64,000 nucleotides of DNA. Origin: Prionace glauca (lineage: Eukaryota; Chordata; Chondrichthyes; Carcharhiniformes; Carcharhinidae). Positions 54,049 through 64,000 of this stretch are shown in pieces. The notes under the pieces were generated by a model. It was not told the DNA's origin. It saw only the letters and a program-made list of their open reading frames with translations, and did not search any database. Position 1 is the first letter of the stretch, and the number at the start of each line of letters is the position of its first letter. A program made the position numbers and the translations under genes. The stretch is taken from positions 56,352,890-56,416,889 of the forward strand of contig CM075760.1 of assembly GCA_037974335.1 (NCBI GenBank). Reading direction: 5' to 3'.

Positions 54049-54630
54049 ATGCGGCGCTCGGTCCTCACTGTGATCTGGGTGGCATTCATTGTCGGGAAGT
54101 TTCACTCTTTAAAAAGGAGTGTAACTTTTTAATGTCTATTTTTATGTTACACCGTCTGTGAATTTTCACCCTCAGTTCAGCTGAATGTTTTTTATTTCTT
54201 TTACCGTGTTTTCCAGATCTGAGCAATGGAGATTCTGTTCCTCATCAGGAATCCTCACTCACACGGACAGAGGGAGAAAGTGTCACTTTAAGCTGCACCT
54301 ATACCAACGATGCATATTATTTATTCTGGTACCGTCAATACCCAGGCAGACAGCCCGAGTTTGCGGTCCGGAGGAGTACGGGCGGCAGTGATGAATGGAA
54401 GGCGGATTTCGCTCAGAGCCGGTTTTCTGATACAATCGAGAAATCAGAAAAGTTGTACCGAGTCACGACAGATCAGCCATGATCTTATTGAATGGCGGGG
54501 CAGGCTCGAAGGGCCAGATGGCCTACTCCTGCTCCTATTTGTTATGTTCTTATGTTCTTATGTTCTTATGATTGACCATCTCGGAGCTGCTGCTGTCTGA
54601 CACCGCGGTCTATTACTGTGCACAGAATCT
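54049..54630 (+). pseudogene. TCR V pseudogene psi-V9, interrupted by a CR1 tail
   Basis: Leader exon 54049-54094 (MRRSVLTVIWVAFIV) is followed by G|GGAAGT where a GT donor is expected, so splicing is probably lost. The V exon 54217-54630 follows TGTTTTCCAG: NGDSVPHQESSLTRTEGES, Cys in LSCTYT, LFWYRQYPGRQP, then SRFSDTIEKSEKL. There a 116-base CR1 3' tail interrupts framework 3, and the V resumes LTISELLLSDTAVYYCAQNL. Without the insert the exon would be about 298 nt. The recombination signal is perfect. Promoter motifs are intact. The insertion looks recent, because the V halves still join in frame. Confidence 0.88.
54456..54571 (+). mobile_element. Short CR1 3'-tail insertion in psi-V9
   Basis: From ACGACAGATCAGCCATGATC to (TTCTTATG)n, almost identical to the 3' ends at 15205-15300 and 63800-63900. 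TTG occurs on both sides, a possible 3-bp target duplication. Confidence 0.85.
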
Positions 54631-54669
54631 CACAGTGATGAAAATGAATGAAATCCTCGTACAAAAACT
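54631..54669 (+). other. 23-bp-spacer recombination signal of psi-V9
   Basis: Heptamer CACAGTG (54631-54637), 23-bp spacer ending CCTCGT, nonamer ACAAAAACT (54661-54669). Confidence 0.9.
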
Positions 54670-55084
54670 GCCGCAGGTTTCTGGGTCACAGCTGTTGTCT
54701 GCTGGGTGCCGGTTATAATAGCGGGTCTGACATTGACACGTGAATGTATTCCCGTGAACACAAACCCCGAGAACAATCCACATAAACACCTTACAAAACC
54801 GCTCACATCGAAGGCAGATTCCTGCTGATTCTGAGATTCGCTGTACGAGGGAAGAATTGTCTGCTCTTTATTTGGGGGTCACTCGGCACTAACATTGAAA
54901 ATACAAGCGAAGTATCATTCAATAGTGTAAACTGAAACCTGCCAGCTGAGGCAAACCCTAATAACTAACCGTAACTAAACACCTCTCATTTAAATTCACT
55001 TACAGACTGAGAATTATTAACATAAGGAGTACAAAAGGATTGTTCCAGTCACGATTAGGAGCTGATAAACGATTAATAGAATTA

Positions 55085-56259
55085 ATAAGAACATAAGAAA
55101 TAGGAGCAGGAGTAGGCCATCTAGCCCTTCGAGCCTGCCCCGCCATTCAATAAGATCATGGCTGATCTGTCGTGGCTCAGCTCCACATTCCGGCCCTCTC
55201 CCCATAACCCTTAATCCCCTCTCTTATCAAAAACCCATCAACCCGTTTCTTAAAAATATTTAGCGAGGCAGCCTCCACCACTTCAACGGGCAGAGAATTC
55301 CAGAGATTCACCACCCTTTGAGTGAAGAAGTTCTTCCTCAACTCTGTTCTAAACCGCCTCCCCTTTATCTTGAGGCTGTGCCCCCTAGTCCTGCTGTCCT
55401 TTCTGAGCGGGAACAGTCTCTCCACCTCTATCCTATCCATCCCATTCATCATCTTATACGTCTCAATGAGATCTCCCCTCATTCTTCTAAACTCTAACGA
55501 GTACAAGCCTAGTTTATTCAGCCTCTCCTCATAGCTCAACCCCCTCAACTCCGGCATCAGCCTAGTAAACCTCCTCTGCACTCCCTCCAAGGCCAAAATA
55601 TCCTTGCGTAAGTACGGCGCCCAAAACTGCACACAGTACTCCAGCTGCGGCCTCACCAATGCCATATACAGCTGTAGCAAGACCTCCCTACTTTTATATT
55701 CAATCCCCCTTGCTATGAAGGCCAGCATCCCATTCGCCTTCCTGACCACCTGCTGCACCTGCAAGCTGGGTTTTTGCAACACATGCACAAGGACCCCGAG
55801 GTCCCTCTGCACCGCCGCCTGCTGCAGTTTTTCGCCACGTAAGTAATAGTCCTTCCTACCATTCTTCCTTCCAAAGTGGACCACCTCGCACTTGCCAACA
55901 TTAAATTCCATTTGCCATTTCCTGGCCCATTCGCCCAGCCTATCTAGATCCTTCTGTAGACTCTCCACACCCTCCGCACAATTTGCCGTTCCACCAATCT
56001 TGGTGTCACCAACAAATTTTGACACCATACACTTGGTTCCCTCCTCCAGATCATCTATATAAATGGTAAATAGCTGAGGTCCTAGCACCGACCCCTGGGG
56101 CACTCCACTAGTCACCATCCGCCAATCCGAATAGCACCCAATGACCCCCACTCTCTGCCTCCTATTTGACAACCAATCCTCTATCCACGGTAACACCCTA
56201 CCCCCAACTCCATGTCCCCTGACCTTCTGCAATAACCTCTTGTGAGGTAATGATTTCAA
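55085..56259 (-). mobile_element. CR1 LINE, 5'-truncated, 360-codon open frame
   Basis: The minus strand is open from 56259 to 55177: [40 protein letters not shown], then [51 protein letters not shown] and FFTQRVVNLWNSLPVEVVEA. No frame break is seen, but the catalytic FADD has become FVGD and the 5' half is gone. The 3' end AGAACATAAGAAATAGGAGC is at 55087. Confidence 0.9.
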
Positions 56260-56319
56260 GCGGAAGAATTGTTATGGCCTCAGCAGTGGAACAGATGACA
56301 TGAAAACAGGTTAAATACA

Positions 56320-56660
56320 GTCATCAGTTTCTGAGTGAAAAACTGCTTCCACTTCGCTGGAGGTCGGAGAGTTTACTGTTTAATTCAATTAAAGTATTTC
56401 TTGTCATTGAGCCCGAGATTTGGACCCAGATCTGCGAAATATTTGTGTCAGTAGAAACAATAAAATTTACCCCATTAAAAAACCATATCCTAACCTGCAT
56501 CACCATTTTTATCGTCAGTGCTTTGGACCCTATCGCTCTGTTCTCTTCTGTTCTTTACAGGTGATATCTCCAATTCAGACGCCAAAGAGAAAATCCCAGT
56601 GATACTGATTCGCACGAGATCTGTGGTGACCAGGAAGTAACGCAGTGTCGTTACACAGAA
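56320..56660 (-). repeat. tRNA-linked repeat, copy 3, with tRNA-Glu flank
   Basis: The minus strand matches 23915-24240: TTCTGTGTAACGACACTGCG-type flank, ACTTCCTGGTCACCAC, then the body from GGTTAGGATATGG to GGAAGCAGTTTTTCACTCAG. Confidence 0.7.
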
Positions 56661-56682
56661 ATTAGTCTACATTACCTAATCA

Positions 56683-56753
56683 GGAATCGAACCAGGGTCA
56701 TAGCAATGAAAGTGCTGAATCCTAATCACGAGACCATCGGGGAAGTTGATGCA
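56683..56753 (-). pseudogene. tRNA-Glu (TTC), probably a pseudogene
   Basis: Minus strand begins TCCCCGATGGTCTCGTGATT, keeps CTTTCAT around the TTC anticodon and a perfect B box GGTTCGATTCC. The T stem and acceptor stem contain mismatches, so it is likely inactive. Confidence 0.7.
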
Positions 56754-56759
56754 AGCGCT

Positions 56760-57380
56760 TTAAAAAATAACTAATTTATCCATGAACCATCTGCCTTCCA
56801 TTTTTTTACTTCAGACTTTTGATTCACCAAAAACAAGCTTTTCCTTTCATCTGTCATGTTTAGATGGAACACAAGGGACTGTATCAGCCAATATAAACAG
56901 CGTTTCCTGTTCGCTAGAACATGAAATCGACAGTGAGGTGAAATAGTCCCGCAAGCTGCTCATGTGACACGTTCAATTCCTAAATCCCACCAACCTCATT
57001 ACTGTGGCTTCGATGAAACTTACAAGGTAACACACGGCAGGCATTCATCACGGGGAGCAACATGCACAATCATTTACCAAATGCTATCATATCGCCACTC
57101 TTCCTGTTTCAGTCTCTGCCTTTCATCCAGCTCCCTCTGACTGTCCAGTTCCAAGGGTCACTTAGCCGCTTGATGTTGACACAGACAGTTGGTGAACCCG
57201 AGCTTTACCTGGAAAGCAGGGAAAGCAAAGATATGACACACGGCATTGAGAGGAGATGAAGTTTAAAGATGCAGTACAAAGAGACACAGATATCTCATCT
57301 TCCTGATCGAGTTACTGATTACAGGAATGTACACAGTGCGGAATGTACACAGTGCGAATTATCCACTGTCACACTCTCCT
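56760..57380. other. No gene recognised
   Basis: Only chance frames; GGAATGTACACAGTGC is repeated in tandem near 57325-57355. Confidence 0.5.
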
Positions 57381-57900
57381 TCCAGTCTTGAGCACGGAGT
57401 TAAGTTTTGAAGTGTTTGAAGTCTTGTTACAGTTATTCAGGGTTTGTTGCGACCACATTTGGAATAGTGTGTGCAGTTTGGATCTCCGCTTTTTAGACAG
57501 AATCAAAGCAAAATCTGAGGATACTGGAATCTGAATCAAAAATAGAAAATGCTGGAAATTCTCAACAGCTTTAACGAAAAGGAATTGTTAGCATTGGAAA
57601 ACTGCAGGGATTCTATGATTCTATGAGTTTGATAGGGTGTAGGCTGAGACATTATTTTCCCTGATCCGGGAAAATAAAACACGGAGCACAATCTCAGGAT
57701 AAGGCGCTGATAATTCAGGACTGCGATGAGGAGAAATTGCTTCACTCAAAGGGTAGTGAATCTTTCAAATTCTCTATGCCAGAGGGCTGTAGATGGTCCA
57801 TCATTGAACACATTTCAGTTTGGGTTAGACAGATTTATGATCTATCGAATGATGAATGGAAGCAGTGATATGGAATTGGAACAAATGCTCGGTCACAAAT
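57380..57900 (+). mobile_element. CR1-type LINE relic
   Basis: GTTATTCAGGGTTTGTTGCG and TGGAATAGTGTGTGCAGTTT, then GGAGAAATTGCTTCACTCAA matching the CR1 C-terminus FFTQRVVN region. Old and broken; an antisense dispersed-repeat scrap (AAAATGCTGGAAATTCTCAA) lies inside. Confidence 0.65.
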
Positions 57901-58129
57901 TCATATCTGGATTCTAATTGTTAAGTTTAATGGTATAATGGAAGCATGTATACAATGCTGTATGTAAGATGTCGGTAGTCAATAGTCATTAAATAATGTT
58001 GGTGAAAACAGATAACAGTGTAGCCGGTAACAGTTGAGAGTTTTTTTTTTTATTGATGCCCACGGAACCCATTGCCAACACGCAACGGTTCACTTATGAA
58101 TGGTGATGGTGAGAAAATAGTGAAAGCTC

Positions 58130-58203
58130 CGTCCCTGGGTGGGCTCGAACCACCAACCTTTCAGTTAACAGCCGAACGCGCTGACCCATTGTGCCACAGA
58201 GAC
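58130..58203 (-). tRNA. tRNA-Asn (GTT)
   Basis: Minus strand begins GTCTCTGTGGCACAATGGGT and ends CCCAGGGACG; 74 bases. Anticodon loop CTGTTAACT gives GTT. T-arm GGTGGTTCGAGCCCACC is perfect. A TTTT run follows within 20 bases, suiting Pol III termination. Confidence 0.94.
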
Positions 58204-58209
58204 TGAGAC

Positions 58210-59760
58210 AGCAGCTGGTGCAGATATTCTAAACAAGGATGTCAATGACCACAATTCCATTTCTGCAAAACTTTGTTCCAGAACTGCAGCATGACAGCAC
58301 CATGTACAATTTAATACCAGTCTGTTTGGTTATGTTGATCCTGTAACATTTCTGTAGTGTGTTGGTCATTCCCTTTCTCCTCTGAATGTGCAGGTAAAAT
58401 GAATCCATGTGTCTTATTGCAGGAAGGAATTCAATGGGACGGAAGGGAACTGACAACCAGAAGTCCAAGGATCCAATATTTTCCACTCAGTCATCAATAA
58501 CACCATTCCCAGCTGCAACTCCTTCCAAATATTGTGATCCATTTCCCTCAGGATCTGTCTCAAGATTTAGTATTTCCCTTCTTTTCTCGTCATTTTGAAA
58601 TTCACTTCAATACCCAACGTAAATTGAATTGCAAACCTGAGGGCTAACCGTGGGAAACAAGTCTCTGGGTAAAACAGATGCTCATTTCCAGATTCACAGC
58701 ACTCAGCGTTTCACGCAGATGGAAGAATTTAATACTGAAAAGATGTGAATATTGACTGTGATTCACTCAGGGATTGTGATAGTTCAGTGAGGGGATATAA
58801 TCTATGTACGTTTTGCTGAGCTTGTGTTCGGTGTACTGGGAGGCTTCAACCGGGTTGAATTTTGTATCCCAGGGATATGCAGTAATCCACTCATTGAAGC
58901 TGCAGTCGCGGGGAACGTAGACAGGAAAACAGAATTAAATGGTTTTATTTCTCCGGGATTCCTTTTTTTCAACATTCCAGTTCCTCCTTCTTTGGCCATT
59001 AGTTTATTTTTCTAATGTAATTTTCAAAGGATAGCCGCTGTTAAGTTCTGGACACTAAGCAACTGATCTCCGCAATTATCATTACAGCTTTTCTTCCTTT
59101 ACTTTCCTTGAACAGGCTGTGTCAGAAAGCAAGACTGATACAGCTGCTGCTTGGGAGCTCAAAAGCGACTGGAGTCTACGCTGGAGATGTCTATGCAAGC
59201 GTGTCAGGTAATTGTTCCATCCAATGTTGGTGAGTATTTATCACAGATGGATATGAATAGTGGGTCGATGAACAGGGTTTTCTGATCGATTGCCGTAGAC
59301 TGTGAAACAGTGCTGTAATAAATGGGGAACGGCATGCCATGACATAGATGGAGGCATGAGATAAGTCAACAGTACATGAGAAACTGCTCGGATTTGTTTC
59401 ATCATTGAGTACAGGCAAACACTTAGCTTATGCATCAAGAGGAAGCTCGCTCATCTGTGCAAGTACATTGTGTAATATTTCTTGTCATTCAGCTATTTAA
59501 ATTTTACAATTTCATAACTTTTCTTGTGTTGCCATTAACTGCTTTCTTTTCCCCGCTGTTGCCTTGTCTATTCATGGTTGCCTCTTTATTTGATGTCATT
59601 TCCTATTTTTATTCGCCTCATTCTCTTGAGAATCCCCAGACTCCCTATATATCGGGTTCCTTGGTAACAGTGAGCAGTTTTCAGTTTGTGTGTGTGTAAC
59701 CTTGAGTTTCATTAGGTTTCAGTTTTTCATTCTGTGTGTCCGTACAAATTTCTGGCATTC
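58210..59760. other. No gene recognised
   Basis: Only chance frames are seen; no V signal or recent repeat. Confidence 0.5.
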
Positions 59761-59769
59761 AGGCTTTGT

Positions 59770-59990
59770 TTTTAAGGGCGTATTATTTCATGAGGAAAGG
59801 TTAGAGAGACAAGGTTTATATGCACTGGATTCAGAATAAGAGTAGGCTACTTGATTGATATGTATAAAATACAAAGGGGTCTTGACAAGGTAGATGTGAA
59901 GAGGGTAGTTCCTCTTCTGCGTGAATCTATAACTAGGTATCATGTTTCAAAAGAGGGATTCGCCCATTTAAAATAACACTGCACCACAGC
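59770..59990 (+). mobile_element. LINE relic
   Basis: GAGGAAAGGTTAGAGAGACA, TATGTATAAAATACAAAGGG and AAGAGGGTAGTTCCTCTTC resemble an old CR1 C-terminus. 60000-60930 holds nothing definite. Confidence 0.5.
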
Positions 59991-60933
59991 CTCCTCTTAT
60001 GAGTATTTATAAATACTCACTTGTAGCAATGTCCTTCCTTGGTGTGTCTCTGTATCATTCACTGCTCTCAGGCCACGTTCATCTTTGTCCCTTAGTTGGA
60101 TTGTTTCTGTATCATTCCGCTTAAACTCACTCTTGCCGATGTCAATGTCTTTTATATCTCTCTCAAATTGTATAGGTGCATTGGGTGATATAGGAAGTGT
60201 ACAACTTCGGGAGTAAGGATATACTTGCCTGCATAGCACAGTTGATCAAACTGTGGAGAGTTAGCGAGCACTGAACCGATGCTCTGCTGAGGTCTCATTC
60301 AGCCGTTGAAATTTCTTAGATACTAAGCAGAGGGTCCAGATAGTGACAGGGCTGATCCACTGAAGGATTCCTAAAACAGTTCCATGGCTAAATGTCTGAG
60401 ATGTTGCAACATTGAATACAGGAAGCCATTGCGCTGATGCACAGCCTGGGCCACGCTCACCTGCATAGGAACATTGCTCAGGTTTTTAACAGGAAGTATG
60501 CACAAGGGTAGGAAAACACACCTTTCAAGTTATCACCAGTTTACACTTGTATCTTGCTCAGACCTTACCTTACAATCACATTCTTTGACCTGCTGCATTA
60601 TTTTGATCGCTGCTTATTTCTCAGTTCTCAGATTGAACTGTTTTTAGACATACATTTCTCCCTACCTGTTCTATCTTGTGTTCACTTCCTCAACCTCAAT
60701 TTCATCACTCTCTTTGTCAGCCGGAGATATCCCCTACCGCCCCGCCCCCTTTTCTATCGTCCCATTCCCGGGTTAAATCTCACAGCTCCGGAATCCATGA
60801 GCTGCTGTCAGGCAGCTTTGAAACATTTTTAAATCTGAGGAATCTTTATTTGGTGAAACTGATCTTCCCAGACAAGCCTGAATTGAAGAAAATAACAATT
60901 GGAAACGAAACACAAACTCTTTATCTGGTAGCT

Positions 60934-60935
<2 letters not shown>

Positions 60936-60986
<51 letters not shown>
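60936..60986. repeat. (CT)n microsatellite
   Basis: About 25 CT units ending in CTGTCTTTC. Confidence 0.95.
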
Positions 60987-60990
<4 letters not shown>

Positions 60991-61206
60991 TTCGCTGATT
61001 AACCTTTCAGTCTGATGGGATTCTGCTGTGTGTTGTCTCAGCCGATCCTGGATTGAATTGGGTGACAGTTTGATCTGAGGTTAATGTGGTTTCCTCTGGG
61101 TTGTGTCTGAGCGGCTGACAGCGCCGCTGCTCAATCTGACTGTTACTTTCTGCGATTCTCCACACAAACCTCAACAGATTGGAGCACCCAATGATAGGTG
61201 TGAAGC

Positions 61207-61245
61207 AGATTTTGTACAGGGCAGAGACTGATTTCTATCACTGTG
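61207..61245 (-). other. 23-bp-spacer recombination signal of V10
   Basis: Minus strand: heptamer CACAGTG (61239-61245), 23-bp spacer ending GCCCTGT, nonamer ACAAAATCT (61207-61215). Confidence 0.9.
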
Positions 61246-61813
61246 AGTCTGAAAGCGCAGTAATAGCGGCCAGCGTCAGTCAGCTGCAGGCTCGAGATGG
61301 TTAAAGTAGTTAATTTAGCCGAGGTCTGGAGATCAAGAGAGAAACGGGGTCCAAAACCTTCCCCTCTGTCTTCTCCTGTATTCCAGGACATTTTCAATAT
61401 AATGAACTGCAAATCCTTCTGTGGCTGCTGTCTGTACCAATATAAGACATAGTCGCTTGCTGTAGTGCTGTAGGTACATCGAATAGTCACCGTTTCACCT
61501 TCTCTCCCCTCTGAAGACTGGGGCTGAGAAACAAAATCTCCACCACTCGGATCTGTAACGTGTTCAAGAAGAAGAAAAAAATGTAAGTGTTGGACGTGCT
61601 GCTGAAATAAGATTAACACTTTATATTCACCGCGACATAACTGGAGTTATGAAATAAAAACAAATGATGGTGGAAATACACAGCAGGGTCAAGAACCACC
61701 ACTGGTGAGAAGCAGAGCTAAAGGTTCAGATCGCGATAACATTTAACCAGATTGGAGTCATCCTTACTGATAAGAAACAGCCCGAACACAATGCAGACAG
61801 TGAGGAACTCCAT
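61246..61813 (-). CDS. TCR V segment V10 (alpha/delta type), minus strand
   Basis: Leader exon 61813-61768 (MEFLTVCIVFGLFLI) ends A|GTAAGG. The V exon 61552-61246 follows CACGTTACAG; phase 1, 307 nt. The mature part begins PSGGDFVSQPQSSEGREGET, with Cys in IRCTYS, Trp in LYWYRQQPQKDL, a long loop GEDRGEGFG, framework 3 PRFSLDLQTSAKLTTLTISS and the end DAGRYYCAFRL. Open throughout. Arg replaces the usual Val/Thr before YYC. ATTGG (CCAAT complement) lies about 100 bp upstream. Its orientation is opposite to V8, 9 kb away. Confidence 0.92.
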
Positions 61814-62080
61814 GGCGGCTGCAGAGCCCGGGGCTGTGACTAACCTTTAAAACTCCAAGCACTGCCGGAACAGAATCTGTTTTTACAGTCACTTTCTGAT
61901 CTCAAACTTCCCTCCAATCAACAATTTACAATCTACCCGTCATAGATTGAGATAAGATTTCAATGAGTTTCAGTGATCAGCTGAAGCTCTTTGACCTTCA
62001 CCATTACATATCTGAGACTCAGTGACTGAGTGGGTACAGTGTGTGGTGAGAGGGAAGAATCAGCTTCACTGACAAGGCCA

Positions 62081-62230
62081 TAAGAGATAGCAGCAGAATT
62101 AAGCCATTCGGCCCATTCGTGTCCATTCCACCATTCAATCATGGCCGATATGTTTAAAATCCCCGCAGAATCAGAGAATCCCTACAGTGCACAAGGAGGC
62201 CATTCGGCCCATCGAGCCTGAACTGGCCCA
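62081..62230 (-). mobile_element. CR1 and SINE tail fragments
   Basis: 62085-62160 is antisense CR1 UTR (TTCAATCATGGCCGATATG). 62165-62225 is a SINE tail (CCCTACAGTGCACAAGGAGG, GGCCCATCGAGCCTGAAC). Confidence 0.65.
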
Positions 62231-62289
62231 ATCCTGAACCGGACACTCCAAGGTCTTAATGACATTACTGTTACTAGAGAGGTGGTGCT

Positions 62290-63900
62290 CGACAGACTGG
62301 AGGGGCTGATTGTGGACAAGTCCCCAGGACCGGATGGAATGCATCCGAGGGTTCTGAAAGAAATGGCGGAGGTGATAGTGGATGCCTTGGTGGTTATTTT
62401 CCAGACGTCGCTGGATTCCGGGGAAGTGCCGGAAGATTGGAAAACGGCTAATGTTACGCCGTTGTTTAAGAAGGGTGCCAGGCAAAAGGCGAGGAATTAT
62501 AGGCCGGTCAGTTTAACGTCTGTGGTAGGTAAAATGTTAGAATCCGTCATTAAGGAGGAAATAGCGAGGCATCTTGAGGGGAATTGCTTGATAGGGCGGA
62601 CGCAACACGGTTTCATTAAAGGGAAGTCGTGTCTGACAAATTTACTGGAGTTCTATGAGGATGTGTCTAGGGCAGTGGATAGAGGAGAGCCAGTGGATGT
62701 GGTCTTTCTGGATTTTCAGAAGGCGTTTGACAAGGTACCTCACAAGAGGTTATTGCAGAAGGTCAGGGGACATGGAGTTGGGGGTAGGGTGTTAGCGTGG
62801 ATAGAGGATTGGTTGTCAAATAGGAGGCAGAGAGTGGGGGTCAATGGGTGCTATTCGGATTGGCGGTTGGTGACTAGTGGGGTGCCCCAGGGGTCGGTGC
62901 TGGGGCCTCAGCTATTTACCATTTATATAGATGATCTAGAGGAGGGAACCGAGTGCAGGGTGTCGAAATTTGCTGATGACACCAAGATTGGGGGAAAGGC
63001 AAATTGTGCGGAGGGTGTGGAGAGTCTGCAGAAGGATCTAGATAGGCTGGGCGAATGGGCCAGGAAATGGCAAATGGAATTTAATGTTGGCAAGTGTGAG
63101 GTGGTCCACTTTGGTAGGAATAATGGTAGGAAGGACTATTACTTACGTGGCGAAAAACTGCAGCAGGCGACGGTGCAGAGAGACCTCGGGGTCCTTGTGC
63201 ATGAGTCGCAAAAACCCAGCTTGCAGGTGCAGCAGGTGGTCAGGAAGGCGAATGGGATTAATAGCGAGGGGGATTGAATATAAAAGTAGGGAGGTCTTGC
63301 TGCAGCTGTATAGGGCATTGGTGAGGCCGCAGCTGGAGTACTGTGTGCAGTTTTGGGCGCCGCACCTGCGCAAGGATATTTTGGCCCTGAAGGGAGTGCA
63401 GAGGAGGTTTACTAGGCTGATACCAGAGTTGTGGGGATTGAGCTATGAGGAGAGGCTGAATAAACTAGGCTTGTACTCGTTAGAGTTTAGAAGAATGAGG
63501 GGAGATCTCATTGAGACGTATAAGATGATGAATGGGATGGATAGGATAGAAGTGGAGAGACTCTTCCCGCTCAAAAAGGATAGTAGGACTAGGGGTCACA
63601 GCCTCAAGATAAAGGGGAGGCGGTTTAGAACGGAGTTGAGGAGGAACTTCTTCACTCAAAGGGTGGTGAATCTCTGGAATTCTCTGCCCGTTGAAGTGGT
63701 GGAGGCTGCCTCGCTAAATATTTTTAAGAAGCGGGTTGATGGGTTTTTGATAAGAGAAGGGATTAAGGGTTATGGGGAGAGGGCGGGAAGGTGGAACTGA
63801 GCCACGACAGATCAGCCATGATCTTATTGAATGGCGGGGCAGGCTCGAAGGGCTAGATGGCCTACTCCTGCTCCTATTTCTTATGTTCTTATGTTCTTAT
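62290..63900 (+). mobile_element. CR1 LINE, 5'-truncated, nearly intact reverse transcriptase
   Basis: A 331-codon frame (62282-63277) covers SPGPDGMHPRVLKEMAEVIV, NYRPVSLTSVVGKMLESVIK, FLDFQKAFDKVPHKRLLQKV, the catalytic [11 protein letters not shown] and [20 protein letters not shown]. At about 63257 roughly ten bases are missing relative to the 55085 copy (the MLAFIARG codons), shifting the frame. The C-terminus then continues open to 63800. The 3' end TTCTTATGTTCTTATG is at 63880-63900. It is a young copy. Confidence 0.92.
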
Positions 63901-64000
63901 GTTGATTGGGTTGATTAGCCACGGTAAGTTGCTCCGTAATGTCAGGGGAATTAGAAGGTAAAAGTATGGGGTTACGGGGATAGCACGGGACCTGGGTGGG
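63901..64000 (+). mobile_element. SINE 3' part, running off the window
   Basis: GATTGGGTTGATTAGCCACG, GTAATGTCAGGGGAATTAG and CGGGACCTGGGTGGG match the SINE body after the box region. Confidence 0.75.

Noticed and set aside
28440-61813. Possible J, D or C segments of the receptor
   Set aside because: I looked for nonamer-12-heptamer signals before FGxG-type frames and for constant-domain motifs and saw none, though a computed scan might find a degenerate one.
61960-62142. Short minus-strand frame near V10
   Set aside because: Covers part of a CR1 tail; not conserved coding.
1-64000. Retroviral, LTR or capsid-bearing elements
   Set aside because: No protease, integrase, capsid or envelope motifs and no long terminal repeats were seen; all reverse transcriptase matches are CR1, L2-like or Penelope-like.
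1-64000. CRISPR-like arrays
   Set aside because: The tandem repeats at 6.4, 7.1, 22.5 and 44.4 kb are head-to-tail minisatellites without unique spacers, in a vertebrate genome.

Overview
The window looks like genomic DNA from a cartilaginous fish, probably a shark. The repeat landscape fits: a tRNA-derived SINE of the elasmobranch (HE1-like) kind, CR1 LINEs ending in TTCTTATG repeats, and Penelope-like elements with a GIY-YIG domain. No organism is named in the data, so this is inference. I saw no retroviral, LTR or Polinton-like element.

Layout. 0-6.3 kb: a 1.25-kb purine-only tract, then an unrecognised two-exon gene (160 codons) whose intron is full of TG/CT repeats, then a Penelope-like insertion and CT-rich DNA. 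6.4-11.9 kb: almost all transposon material, including two tandem arrays grown from pieces of a LINE and a SINE, an L2-like LINE split by a near-perfect palindromic Penelope insertion with a 14-bp target duplication, and a CR1 copy with an inverted 5' part. 11.9-23.5 kb: three C2H2 zinc-finger loci (one open over six fingers, one clearly broken, one with a nonsense codon in its first finger), separated by LINE and SINE copies, ending with a 72-bp minisatellite beside a CpG-rich promoter. 23.8-28.4 kb: a tRNA-Glu pseudogene and LINE relics.

28.4-61.8 kb is the main feature: a T-cell receptor V-segment cluster of alpha/delta type. I find seven V segments that look usable (V1, V2, V4, V6, V7, V8, V10) and at least seven broken ones. 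Most carry a leader exon, a phase-1 intron, a V exon of about 307 nt with the Cys-Trp-(Y/F)YC frame, and a recombination signal with a 23-bp spacer. V segments lie in both orientations, so some would have to join by inversion. No J, D or C segment was recognised, so the receptor chain is inferred from V sequence and signal type. Three members of one V subgroup have a CTCF-like motif at a fixed 25-27 bp behind the signal. A second CpG-rich promoter (44.4-45.0 kb) with four 33-bp repeats, at least two containing YY1-type motifs, and a strong CTCF-like motif lies inside the cluster, together with tRNA-Gln, tRNA-Lys and tRNA-Asn genes.

62-64 kb: another CR1 copy, with SINE sequence running off the edge. 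How the genes work together: the V segments form one recombining locus; the zinc-finger genes and tRNA genes look like neighbours or later arrivals, not partners. All exon structures are read by eye from splice and signal motifs and have no transcript support here.
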